DNA of 63,559 nt from Gracilaria gracilis (Eukaryota > Rhodophyta > Florideophyceae > Gracilariales > Gracilariaceae), in the NCBI GenBank assembly GCA_030374805.1, contig JARGSG010000118.1, forward strand, positions 1 through 63,559. Direction: 5' to 3'. Both the position numbers and the translations under genes were made by a program. Positions 11,601 through 21,196 of this stretch are shown in pieces. How positions within the stretch are numbered: the first letter of the stretch is position 1; the number at the start of each line of letters is the position of its first letter. The notes below the pieces were generated by a model. The model ran no database searches and was not told the DNA's origin. It worked only from the letters and a program-made list of their open reading frames with translations.

Positions 11601-12481
11601 CGGCGGTGGGAGAGGCGTTTGTTGGGCACACCGCTACGGTGCTTTGTGTTGCGTGGAGCGCGGACGAGCGGCGGTTTGCGTCGGGCGGCGCGGACAAGAG
11701 CGTGCGCGTGTGGGACGCTGACAGCGGCCGAGCGGTGGGGGAGCCGCTCGTTGGGCACACAAACTTTGTGCGTTGCGTAGCTTGGAGCGCCGATGGGAAA
11801 CGTGTGGCGTCGGGCGGAAGTGACAAGAGCGTGCGACTGTGGGATGTGGACAGCGGGCAAGCGCTGGGAGCGCCGCTGATTGGTCACGAGAACAGCGTGA
11901 TCAGTGTGGCGTGGAGCGCGGATGGGACGCAGGTGGTGTCCGGCTCAGCAGACCACACGGTGCGCGTGTGGACGGTGCACAGCGAGCGGCGTTTGACACA
12001 CACAATGTCGGCTCACGACGGCGACGTAGACTGCGTGGCGTGGAGCTACGACGGCAAGTGGGTAGTGTCCGGGTCGGGGGACAAAACTGTTCGCGTGTGG
12101 AATATGGCGAACGGAGAGGAGGTAGCGCGGCCGCTGCAGCACGACGCGGCGGTCGGGGAGGTGGGCCTGAACGAGGACGGGTCGTACGTTGTGTCGCGGG
12201 AGTGGGAGACAAGAAAGGGAAGGATTTGGCGCGTGGGCGACGGTGCGTGCGTTGCGACGAGTGACGACGAGGCGTGGGGCGCCAAGCTGCGCGCGCTGCA
12301 GCAGCAGCGCCTTTCCACCTCCAGAATCAGACATGGCTGGAGCTGGAGCCGTGCAGTGACGCATCGGCAGGCAGACGGCAGCGACGTGCGGCTCGGAACG
12401 AGCGACGGCTACGTGGATCGCTTCGGTGAGCTGTGGTACTCGGACTCCGAATTTGGGCACTGCAGAATAATTACGGAGTAA
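8660..12481 (+). CDS. NB-ARC / WD40 STAND receptor (APAF-1/NLR-like)
   Basis: The protein has 1273 residues counted from the first ATG at 8660; if spliced to the upstream helical segment it would be longer. Residues about 50-60 hold a P-loop, GMGGVGKT; about 135-143 a kinase-2 motif, LLLIDDIW; then an RNBS-B-like LVYTTRS and a GLPVALGV (GLPLA-type) motif near 228. This is an NB-ARC ATPase switch. A winged-helix-like and linker region follows, with an acidic/charged segment around residues 400-460. From about residue 700 to 1200 there are about 11 clear WD40 repeats (HT..V.CVAWS.DG..V.SGS.D..VRVWDV..G) plus degenerate flanking ones, enough for one or two beta-propellers. In APAF-1 and fungal NB-WD proteins the propeller senses a ligand and the NB-ARC oligomerises to activate an N-terminal effector. 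The repeats are very similar to each other, and GC content rises sharply over them. An AATAAA lies at 12931. Cytosolic location is inferred. Confidence 0.9.
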   Translation: MNHGFVPHCNVPPNPPRLILDYGSTSTCEGKLKAAVLQEGNSRIVGVVAVGMGGVGKTCALRGLAGVQDIKRKFTGGVLYIQLGNQATLSQVITGIATLVQRTGNASLAERLRGSKELQEAVDAASTWFKNQTCLLLIDDIWLVNGISTTVPRVLATLLSESSRLVYTTRSQKLTDACDEYIEFKALETYSDKAREMLMEHAKFDWKVSLAQRNEEAVRGLLRICNGLPVALGVVGETVRRESRQCKDDVARSWEHVYHLILSKEQSIEDDDAEAYGSVRMIVDSSLDFLQSDRDGISFGKLFRALCVVEKQQMVPIHMLRNLWGFCDLEKTDEVVKAFDEVNLVRRFKLNSQVLVQLHDVILDIALRKASERYEVKTCWRSLVDNYIEHEKSVLEEAQEAEVKAPSEEEVVESLSREKSGLKRWYPEPCCYNVSVRIDESSEQPVEEVEPRAEIENGKWEWWNMRDDDYLHDNVCRALRGARYEKQLLWLLLQPEWIVGRLVNNGISAVERDLSVGKKVAEVHEGGNDELVKHMEMVRRAARMGCTFVLENNTVREAWFQIHGRLLSFSTVCETTKQFVAEMEARAPKPWAKASVGFLQRASTTSLDIVKVFGVVYSVQMDEERLSCCWVDGTTVGVTQYNFASGVSETQRQKCEEILMDMNNYVMQNCVELSSNLKIVVIGLPHGAIWIWNTETGQTTQSRSCHYDEISCVAVSDDGNLIASGSWDKTVRVWEASSGLSVGPMKQSRGFWARWRRARSYCYDICIVGYARGHTGIIECVAWSSDGRRVASGSRDGTIRVWNVESREVVGQALVGHTDFVKCVAWSVDGKRIVSGSNDRSVRVWDVEGGQQVGAALVGHGGWVLCASWSADGTRVVSGSTDSSVRVWDVSSGQIVGQPLVGHTSSVHCVRWNGNGRQIVSGSTDGSARVWAPGESGESVAQAQCGHTAPVHCVAPNRNETRALSGSADCTVRMWDVRSGAAVGEAFVGHTATVLCVAWSADERRFASGGADKSVRVWDADSGRAVGEPLVGHTNFVRCVAWSADGKRVASGGSDKSVRLWDVDSGQALGAPLIGHENSVISVAWSADGTQVVSGSADHTVRVWTVHSERRLTHTMSAHDGDVDCVAWSYDGKWVVSGSGDKTVRVWNMANGEEVARPLQHDAAVGEVGLNEDGSYVVSREWETRKGRIWRVGDGACVATSDDEAWGAKLRALQQQRLSTSRIRHGWSWSRAVTHRQADGSDVRLGTSDGYVDRFGELWYSDSEFGHCRIITE

Positions 12482-15201
12482 ATTGGGCGCGGAATAATTA
12501 CAGAGAAATTGGCGTTAATTAATCGTTTGCCCCGTATGCGCCACCGTTTCCCCATCCACACTTTACAGAACTTTACACCGTTAGTGAGTAACTTTGTGGT
12601 GGTAGATACTTTGATACTTTGGACTACTTACTCTGCACGTTGTGCTCAGTCAACCACGCAAGTCTCGTTGTCCGCCGTGCGAAGCATCCGAGTTGAGGCC
12701 GAGTTGAGGAACTGTAACGCGCCCCGCCGTCACTTGTCGCAAAAACCTGCGTCGCCGGCGCCTGCCCGGCCGCCAAGTGCTTACGGTAGCGCCCTGCGCT
12801 CGCACTTTTCCCCCGAACTGCGAGTCGCGTACGTAGCGCAGCGGCTTGCGCGTACGCCGGTGGCAGTCCGTCACACGCCGCAGAACGGCGTGTAGATCAG
12901 CTTCATTGTCTCAAGTCTCTATTTTGAAACAATAAATCCGATATTCCTCTTCATTCCAACGTAGCCCTTGTCCATGATGACCGCCCATCACTAACGTTCA
13001 AAACCTTCTCCTTCTTAGTTTTTGTCTATGCCTCTTTATGAAATTCGAGGTTTTCCTTTACTGCTACGGATTCTGGTTAGATCCAATCTACACGATAACG
13101 CTCACACTTCCACATTTTGTCCGTAAAGTTTGTGCTTTGAATTTTTGGCCCCCTTCCTTTGAACACTGTGGTCAATTTAAGGGCAAGGATGAAACATCAG
13201 TTGCACACTGACAATACTGAAAGGTTTAAAAAACTTATTCTTTTCCGTTACATGTAAATTTTTAAAGAATTTGCCAATTCCCATGACTTAGTGTACAATA
13301 AAGTCTGTTTCAGAAAACCTGCCAGAAGTATTCCGAGATCTGTGAAAGGTTCCTGTCTTTATTCGAAATAAACGCGCGAGGGAGTCCCATGTTCCTCCGA
13401 CTTTTCAACCATTCAAAGTGTTAAATAAAATGTTGAAACAGAAGATGGGCGATTCATTTCTACCACTTTTCTTCCAAGCGGAAGACCTAAACCTCTCTGA
13501 TCTCTTAAAAAGATCCTCGAGCTCATTTCAGGTGAATTTCATCATGTTTATAACCCCAAGTTCTACAGCTTCGTAGAAAGTATTAAAAACTGGGTGTTCT
13601 ATAAGTGTGTCTTTATTCTAATCATCGTACTTGTTTACTGAAAATTAACGGATATCTTCTTGACAAGCTTTTTCAGTTTCTTGAAAAAACTTCAAGCCTA
13701 TTTTCCGTGAGTTTTGGCAATTCTGTGGCGAATGCACGAGTATTTTGTAGTTGTTTTGGGGAGTTTAGCATTTGTGTACTAGCAACTAAAGTTGTATCCG
13801 TGCTATAGTTTATGTAATTACAAATGGAGCACCTATCTAGGAACGAAAGAGTTTATTAAAGGCTTTCGTGGGTGCGTAATGTGCAGCTCTTGTCTCGTAT
13901 GGAACAAAGACATGAAAAGTCAATGACAGTTCCGTATTCATCTTTGATCCTAATCAAAACGTCTCATTTGTGGTTTTGTACTGTTTGGTTTTGTATATGG
14001 GTCAAATTACGAGGACAAATTCACAAAAAATATGAAAAGGTCGCGAGAAAAGCGAGGAGCAAAAATGATTTTTGTGTTGTCAGCGCAAAGCTCCTTCTAA
14101 AGAAACAATCGGGCAAACCGGCTACTTTTATCCAAAGCACAGCAAGACTTGCTGAACTTAGTTCTCCAAAAACTATTAAAAACTACCGTTATGTGCTAAA
14201 ATGGTCTTGTGCTATAATTTTGGCACTGTTGTTTCATCTTACTGTTTATAATGTATATAGGAAGAAGACAGTAGTTTAAAATTTAACTTTTTTTATAGAT
14301 TTTGACATAAAAATATGCGCGTTGTCACATGGTGCATTTTTCTTACTCTCTAAAGTCGTACCGTGAATAAGATCACTACCCTACCAATAAAATAGATTTG
14401 AAGCCAAAGAGAACTTGCACGCAGCTCGTTACGGGACATATCGTAAAAGGCATCCAAAAAATTTCCATAAAGAGCAAAAATGCTCCCAAATCAAAAGTTA
14501 TAGCCTTAGAGTAAATACACTATTGACATACCTATTATTTTAAGTAAGTATTGCAACTAATAGGTTTAATAATTCTAAATGATTACAGATTTATCGTCTT
14601 TTTGTAGTTGTCAGAACTTAGAACTGATAATTATCACAGTTTGTTTTCAAAAAATGTAAATAGTTGGCGTTTGGGCAAGCAAATAACGCAGAATTAGTTT
14701 TGTATCAATAAACGCACATTGTCTAGGAGCTTTGCAGGTTTTCTTTGCAAATTGTACTTTGAAAAGCCCTAATAACAGTGGGCATCACTTTAGACACACC
14801 CTAAGCACCAAAACCAAGAGTAAAAGCAGAACAAAAATCAAAAATAATGATATCTTGCTGCACTACATACAGCTCACAATCACTTAATGTGCGCTGTGGC
14901 TATTATATTGGGGATGCATTGGTCATATATTAAGACCATTTTTACAAGGGACTTTTGATGCTTTGCCACAATTGACAATATTGTTCTCAGTTTCATTTTT
15001 AATGATGACAGTGTTGTCGACTTTGACACCAATAATTTTGTTTTTGCAAGCTGTACTTCAGATGAGTGTTAAAGGTGTACCAAAATAATGTTTTATTGCA
15101 AACTAAATGGTTTACAAAAACAGCAAATTAGGCTCTACTCGCATCATTCTTGAGTTTTACTAACCGCATTTCTTCTTCAGGTTCCGATAGCATTCGGTGC
15201 T
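12482..15201. other. Intergenic region, AT-rich from about 12.9 kb
   Basis: The first ~400 bp after the receptor stop are GC-rich and probably 3' UTR. AATAAA at 12931-12936 is a candidate polyadenylation signal. From 13 to 15.2 kb there is AT-rich DNA; open frames such as 13872-14279 lack domain signatures or plausible composition. I see no gene. Confidence 0.5.
12931..12936 (+). promoter_or_regulatory. Candidate polyadenylation signal for the NB-ARC/WD40 gene
   Basis: AATAAA about 450 bp downstream of the stop codon on the coding strand, the first canonical hexamer seen in this 3' region. Confidence 0.4.
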
Positions 15202-15339
15202 TTAGGGCATCTCCACCCGTCCCTGCAAAACAGTAAAACGACAATTTATGTCGGAGATTTTGGCGGCCATGAGCATTTCGCTTCTCCACCGGGCGTTGGC
15301 AAACGGTAACGACAACGACAAACGCTTTCGGACCCCCAA

Positions 15340-15373
15340 AACTCTCGCTAAAAATTCAATTTTAGCGAGAGTT
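15340..15373. repeat. Perfect hairpin near the left end of the PIF element
   Basis: Arms AACTCTCGCTAAAA / TTTTAGCGAGAGTT (14 bp, exact) with a 6-nt loop, 135 bp inside the left inverted repeat. It could be a subterminal transposase-binding or terminator structure. Confidence 0.8.
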
Positions 15374-16458
15374 CTGGCGATAACAGGATACACTTTCGAG
15401 CCAATGGCTTGTTGCCATGACAGAAGTTCAATTCTTTGCTTCTGTCCTTGACACTTGCCCTCCATTATCTTCACCCCACCACTTGCAAAGCTCCCACGCC
15501 CACGCGCCGCATCTCTTCCGCAGGTACTCCCGCACTACAACACCGCACCTGCCACGCCCCACAATACAACCCAGTGCACTTTCCGCCTTCGCCGCGCCAC
15601 TCCAAAACTAGCGCGCCGCTATCCATCCCCCAGACCGGACAAATCTGTCACGGCTCCTTATCTGCTCCAAGCAGCTATTTATCTACCGCAATAACTCACC
15701 GTTTGCGCCGTACCAATCTATCGCAAAATCACATGGTTTCTGCGGCGTATGGCCATCTCTGATTTGCCAAAGTGTTCTCATACAGCCAGACTACGCTTGT
15801 GGTAACGCGCTCTTTCTAACTCAGACCATCGCACAATCTTAACTCCAACAACGAGCCTTCGACACCACCCTACGGCGTTTGTTCTGTGAGAGCCATCTTG
15901 CGTGCTGCGTCATTGCCATTGGGCGACAGGAATCACTTACCTTGCCCTCGCCGACCCCAACTTACCTCAGTTATTTTGCTCTTGGGCAGTCTCCGCGCAC
16001 CACTGAAATAATTCTCCTTGGCTCTGCTGTTGTCCAAGAAGCGAACGCTCTGCTTCACCCCAGAATCACCCGCTCCTTCTCTGCAGCACAGTGACGCCAC
16101 CCATTTTTGCATCCGTTCTGCTCCGTCACGTCGCTTGACTTCCACCGCGTCGTTTCTGTTGCGTTGCAACTCTTCCCGTTTGCTAGGGAACAGACGTATT
16201 TTACAAACACGCAGGTGCGCTGAGCGCATACCACAGCACCGATTGGAAAGTTTCCAGCGGCAGCCGCGAGATCCCAACCTAACCACGTGATTGCAAGTGA
16301 TTTGCATTCTAGCGCCATTCCTTCACCACTGCTGCCCCCCCGCACAACGGAATCGCTCCAAAGCCGGTGAGCCACTGCGAGGCACGCCACCGCGCCACAG
16401 GGAATCTGCCTTTCTGAGACCACCTCTCCGCCGTCGTACCGCCGTGCCACCTGAGAGT

Positions 16459-17673
16459 ATGTCAGCCACACCGAACAGTTGTCAACAAGAACCGTCTGTT
16501 GCAGATCATGCTTTTCAGGAGTCCGTGCAGCCAGATGCTGAGAGCGCATCCACTGAAAAGCGGCAACAAACATCCGCAGGAGCGCCGCAGAGTTCTACGG
16601 GGATTCAGAAACGGTTGCTACCACAGCCACAGAAAAGAGGTAGCCGCGGCAAACAGCCACAATGGCGTGACTTGGATACGTTGGGTGCTGTGAAGGCAAC
16701 TGTGAGACTACCAGACGCTTCAATTAATGGGTCAAAGCACAAGAGAGTGCACTGGCACTCGCAGTTAAAACTTGAGTTTGATCGCTTGCTGAGCGTGTTG
16801 AGCAGTACATATTCTGAACTAAGCGATAGGGAGAAAATTGACGTGTGGAGAAGCAGGTCGGGTCGCAGCGTTGCGGAGCAAGGCCAGAAGAGCTTGGCTA
16901 TATGTCGGAAATTACGAGGATGCTTGCGACTCGTCGAGGCTCATCGATTTACTGGCAATCCCTCGGAGTCTGACAAAATGCGATGCGCAGTAGGGCTCTA
17001 CAATAAGGTTATCAAGGTGTCACATTTCTATGATGTCTTTCGCAATCCGAACTACATAATTGGGAAACGGTTTCCCTTCCCAAAGACATTCGATTGGTTG
17101 AACAAGCACACGACGGAGCTTGATCCTGTTCCACTAGAACACAACCAGAGCGAGCAGTGTGATCCAGATATCGCAGGAGCAAGCGGAGGAGCCGATGATG
17201 GAGCTCAGGACGCGGGTAAAGCCATAAAAAGCGGTGAAGAGAGGGAGGATGCATCTGGAAAAGCGGCACAACGTAAACGGCCTATGGGTGTCAAGGCGGC
17301 CAAGAGCGCAAAGAAAGCTAAGAAGGAAGCAGCAAAGGAAGATGTGGCACTGCAGTCTGCGTTGGATTCTTGGACAAAGGGGTTCACCGAAGCTAGTAGC
17401 GCTTCGCTTAAAGCAGCGAACTCGCGCGCAGTTATCAATAAAGAGCAATGCGACAGAGACTATGATCTGCGTAAAGAAGCCGACGAACTGGAAGCAGTGC
17501 GAGTACTGTTTAATGATGACGATGAGGAAAGCAAGCAGTACAGAAGCGCACTAAAGAAAAAGAGACTCCGTAAACTGCTTCAAGAACAACATGATGAAAA
17601 CCAAGGCGGAAGGAACACGGAACGCTCTACAGCAAACAGTGATTATCAAAGAGAAATGTTGCCACTTCCATGA
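16459..17673 (+). CDS. PIF/Harbinger accessory protein (putative DNA-binding, Myb-like ORF)
   Basis: 404 residues from the ATG at 16459 (MSATPNS); the frame is open upstream but without a better ATG. The N-terminal 80 residues are polar and probably disordered. About residues 80-215 form a basic, Trp-containing region (WRDLDTLG, VHWHSQLKLEFDRLL, FPKTFDWLNKH) that is the likely DNA-binding module. Then come a Lys/Ala-rich basic segment (AKSAKKAKKEAAKE) suggestive of nuclear import and a charged C-terminal coiled coil. In this superfamily the second ORF binds the inverted repeats and brings the transposase into the nucleus; the assignment rests mainly on its partner and position. Its last 28 bp overlap the 3' end of the convergent transposase gene. 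Confidence 0.7.
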   Translation: MSATPNSCQQEPSVADHAFQESVQPDAESASTEKRQQTSAGAPQSSTGIQKRLLPQPQKRGSRGKQPQWRDLDTLGAVKATVRLPDASINGSKHKRVHWHSQLKLEFDRLLSVLSSTYSELSDREKIDVWRSRSGRSVAEQGQKSLAICRKLRGCLRLVEAHRFTGNPSESDKMRCAVGLYNKVIKVSHFYDVFRNPNYIIGKRFPFPKTFDWLNKHTTELDPVPLEHNQSEQCDPDIAGASGGADDGAQDAGKAIKSGEEREDASGKAAQRKRPMGVKAAKSAKKAKKEAAKEDVALQSALDSWTKGFTEASSASLKAANSRAVINKEQCDRDYDLRKEADELEAVRVLFNDDDEESKQYRSALKKKRLRKLLQEQHDENQGGRNTERSTANSDYQREMLPLP

Positions 17674-19079
17674 TCCTCTAGGTATTCATCGAGCTCACCT
17701 TTTCCAAACCTACCCCATATTGCGTCAGCCAGCGCGTTAGTTAGTAGTTGGTGGTCATTTTCATCTTCAGTACTGTCAGTATGAAAGCGATAAAAGTCTG
17801 AACTTTCATATGTCTCAAGAGGAGCATAAAAGGATCTCATGGGAACCACTGCAGCATCAGGGTCAATACTGACAATGTTAACTGTACCCATATGCCCGTC
17901 GATGTCTCTGGCTTCGACAATCATATTATGAAGTATTGTACAAGCTGTAATAATGTTTTGCATGTCCTCCGTGTACCATAAGCGAGACGGGTTCGCAAGA
18001 ATGTTCCAACGACTGAAAAGCACTGCATACACACGTTCGACAGACTTTCGAAAGGCTTCCTGAGCTTTCGTAAATGTTTTTTCCCTCTTCGTTGATGGGT
18101 ACGGTATTGTTTTCAGAAAGATTCGAAAGGGGGGATATATGCCATCCACTACCCAATAAAACCAATCAATTAGATGCCCATCCATGTTAAATTCTGGCTT
18201 ATAAGAAGGCCATGCGCCACTACGTACGTCAGTAAAAAGGGGGGAACAGTGGAGAATGTTAAGGTCGTTCATGGCACCAGGGAAGCCAAACTTCAAATGC
18301 CAGATCCACAAACGGTCATCACAGACAGTTTCCAGACGCAGTTCGGGATCTCCTGATTTACCGATGTTTCGTCGTTGCTCCGCGACTGAACCGCGGTGCA
18401 ACTTCCAACCGGAGCAATCAAGAGATCCCAATGCCCCAGGAAATCCAAGCTTTGCGTGCCTTTCCATTATGGTCTTTATATCAGATTCGTTTGGCCTTCT
18501 CAAGTATTCGCCACCAAATTTGTCGCAAACGGCGCGCACAAAACGCTTTCGACATTCATGATTTGTAGATTCTGATAATCTTGTGAACTCACATAAAGCA
18601 TCCGCTCCAATGCCTGAGCTCAGTTGCCGGAGAGCGGCAATTAGTTTTTGATGGGTAGTAGCCGATTTTTGGCCGCAACAATCTTTGCGTTCAGAGAAAT
18701 ATATATCGGATTCAACAATTCCAGCATATACTCTATCGTATACAGACCGTGGCATCCGGAATCTTCTTTCAAATTCCTTTTCGGTAAATATATGGCCTAA
18801 TAGTCCAGTGGAAGGGTTAATTAACGTGCTTGGGGTATAGTAGGCATCTTCAATATATCTTGCTGCACATTGGCGGCCAATATCAGGGTTTGGAGCTTTC
18901 CCAACTTCTGAGCCACCATGCTTTCTTTTCGATAAGCGGCGTTTTTTTATCCTCCTACGAACACTAAGAGCCGCTACAAGCAGTGTAGTAAATGATGCGG
19001 CTATGCTTGCAAATGGCAGAGTATCGTCCAAAACGGATGCTTCCATGTTGCCAGTGTTTGTGGCGACCACTAGCGGCAT
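17646..19079 (-). CDS. PIF/Harbinger DDE transposase
   Basis: 477 residues from the ATG at 19079 (MPLVVATN; a second ATG lies at 19045). A short hydrophobic N-terminal stretch precedes a basic segment (RRRIKKRRLSKRKHGG), then a helix-turn-helix-like region and the RNase-H-fold catalytic domain. Catalytic candidates are Asp in GSLDCSGWKL (about residue 221), Asp in FPGAMNDLNIL (about 270) and Glu in SVERVYAVLFSRW (about 346). The sequence around LETVCDDRLWIWHLKFGFPG matches the plant-transposase/Harbinger (DDE_Tnp_4-like) signature. It cuts and pastes the element at TTA/TWA targets. No stops or frameshifts are visible. Confidence 0.92.
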   Translation of the reverse strand: MPLVVATNTGNMEASVLDDTLPFASIAASFTTLLVAALSVRRRIKKRRLSKRKHGGSEVGKAPNPDIGRQCAARYIEDAYYTPSTLINPSTGLLGHIFTEKEFERRFRMPRSVYDRVYAGIVESDIYFSERKDCCGQKSATTHQKLIAALRQLSSGIGADALCEFTRLSESTNHECRKRFVRAVCDKFGGEYLRRPNESDIKTIMERHAKLGFPGALGSLDCSGWKLHRGSVAEQRRNIGKSGDPELRLETVCDDRLWIWHLKFGFPGAMNDLNILHCSPLFTDVRSGAWPSYKPEFNMDGHLIDWFYWVVDGIYPPFRIFLKTIPYPSTKREKTFTKAQEAFRKSVERVYAVLFSRWNILANPSRLWYTEDMQNIITACTILHNMIVEARDIDGHMGTVNIVSIDPDAAVVPMRSFYAPLETYESSDFYRFHTDSTEDENDHQLLTNALADAIWGRFGKGELDEYLEDHGSGNISL

Positions 19080-19225
19080 CTTTGCGACGCAAAACCGCCG
19101 GTGGAGATGACCATTACTTTGACGGTATGCCGGTAAGCTGTTATACTGCCTGCCAATTAAACACGCCCACGTTTGCACGCATTATAGCGTTTTGCCGTTA
19201 TAGAGTGCTCTGGGTGGAGATGCCC

Positions 19226-21196
19226 TTAGGGTGGTGTATTATCCCTGAAAATGTACACGGTACCAACGCCGTTGGTGTAGCAATTGTAAAGCATTGAAAA
19301 ATTCAAGAAATTGCATCACATCACTCAACATATACGCCCGAAAGTTTGTGCTAAAAGATAGACAAGGGAAAAGTGCTATATTGAATTTATTGAATTATTT
19401 TGAACCTACACTGTAACCTGAGGTTACAGTGCTTACAGATTACAGTTAAAATCTCAAATTTACAAATTGTTGGAGCGAGGAACGGGAGCAAGACCATACC
19501 ACGTGTATCATGTCGGCATGTTTACTGCCACCTATGAACTGTATGTGGCTGATCTCCAAGATCTGTGCGGTACAAAGCTGCGATTGCTTGAAGGCGCGCT
19601 CACAACTCCTCATGCTCGCCATCGCCACTCTTCAGCCTTTCACCGCAGCCGTTCTTGGTCCGTACCCCTCCGCAGCTTCCCTTACCGACCTTCTTAGTGG
19701 TTTTTTCGATTTCCCTCCCACCCGTACCCATTGAGACTACATTTAGTCTTGTTCTATTGTGCAGTGGGGACAGACGACGAGAAACAGCCGTTCTGAAATT
19801 ACAAAGAACGCACCTCATTTGTGCCATCTCCATTGCGAAAGAACATATCTCTACGGTAGAGATATTGCAAAACTGCCACAAAACCGTTGGTTCCTTTGTC
19901 ATAAACGTTTTCACTGCAGCCGTTGAGCGTAACAAACGACAGTGCTTTTCTACTTTTAGTTTACAACTTGCTGCAGGATCGTGAAGTGCTTGAACATTAG
20001 ATGTTAAAATACTTTTCTTACGTTTTGAATCCCTGGTATTGTCCAAAAGACACTAAATTCCCCCGAGTTCCAGAAGTCTAATGTACCAGCACTTCTGGTA
20101 GATCTCCAGAACAGTAAAGCTACTGTCAACGCTACTTTTCTAGCTGAATTTCCCAATACTGGTTTTGCAAATTGGGCTAATTGCCAGTTTTCCTGCCTGT
20201 AGGAGCTTTGCGATGAACCAAAGAAATATAGATGGATTGTACAATAACGAGACGAGAACGGGGAGGCGATTATCGATGGAATTTGTATTACTGGTCTGTG
20301 TGTACGCGCCACTGACACCGATCAAAACGACTTGAGAAAGGCGCGATTGCTCAATATGGATTTGCTCTGAACTATGCTAGCACTTACAGATAAAGTATTC
20401 TCGACCATTCTTTCCGCGATCTTGCATCGCACAGCAACTGCAGCGTTTCCTCGCCATCACTCACGCATTGAAATATTCGAGTTTGACGGGGCAACGTTCC
20501 CAAAGGCTCGATGGAGTTGTTTTCTGCAGTATCTACGAAGGTAGTGAAGCTCGCTTGTTGAAGGAAAAGTATGGATGTTGTAAGTGAATTTATTTGAACG
20601 AGAGTGAGCGGAAGGATGATCTACTTTGCGCTCAGCGGAGCTACTTAGCTTCGCTGGATCTGCCACCGCGTCGCCGTTGGTCCGCTGCGTCGCCGCCGTC
20701 GATCGCGTTTTGTTCCTCTCTCACATCACGCGCTCAGCGGCAACAAACTCTTCGTGCTGAGAGTGCGCACGATGAGATGCTTGAAGCCACCTGTGAGACA
20801 AGCGTCCCGCCGACTGATCTTTGTGCGTGTGCAACGTGGTGCCACCCTTGGTCACCGTCTATGAACTGGCCAGCCATGCGGACGTGGCTTCCGTGTACAC
20901 GTTCGCAAGGAGACACACCTGTGCCCCGTGACATATTATGTGATTTGTCCAGGGGCCGGCCCTTTACCTTGAACAGACCAAAAAGTGCATAATTTTAACG
21001 AAAAATACCAAAATTTCAGGTTGAAGATTGCACCCAATGTTTTTGGCATGTAATGTACGTAAGAATTACTACGTCGTGTGGCTAGGATTGCAAAAAATAG
21101 AAGCTTAGTCACTTCAACATCTAATTGTTCATGGGCTCTATGTTCGCACCGTCTTCATGATTATGTCTGTGTTTTTCATAATGCTTTATTATTATG
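19226..21196. other. Intergenic region with a palindrome and dispersed repeat copy 2
   Basis: No recognisable gene. It holds a near-perfect palindrome at 19410-19430 (ACTGTAACCT / AGGTTACAGT) and a second copy of the 6.7-kb dispersed repeat at 20092-20212. A plus-strand open frame at 20594-20992 has no domain I recognise and atypical composition, so I do not call it. Confidence 0.5.
20092..20212. repeat. Dispersed repeat, copy 2
   Basis: About 120 bp sharing GGTAGATCTCCAGAACAGTA at the left, CTAGCTG..TTT and GCTAATTGC.AGTTTT in the middle, and TAGGAGCTTTGCGAT at the right with 6673-6786. The hairpin in copy 1 is degraded here. Confidence 0.7.

Larger units (their letters stand above)
15205..19225. 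mobile_element. PIF/Harbinger DNA transposon, structurally complete
   Basis: 4021 bp bounded by perfect 14-bp terminal inverted repeats (15205-15218, GGGCATCTCCACCC; 19212-19225, GGGTGGAGATGCCC). Both outer flanks are TTA (15202-15204 and 19226-19228), the 3-bp target duplication typical of PIF/Harbinger. It carries the two genes expected of the superfamily: a DNA-binding accessory ORF (plus strand) and a DDE transposase (minus strand). Both are open for their full length, so this copy may still be competent for transposition. Confidence 0.93.

Noticed and set aside
10937..12460. Several antisense open frames opposite the WD40 repeats
   Set aside because: Shadow frames of the repeated coding sequence, with repeating low-information translations.
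13872..14279. 135-codon plus-strand open frame
   Set aside because: AT-rich spacer, no domain, no promoter or polyA context.
20594..20992. 132-codon plus-strand open frame
   Set aside because: Composition and motifs do not resemble a protein family, and a competing frame exists on the other strand.
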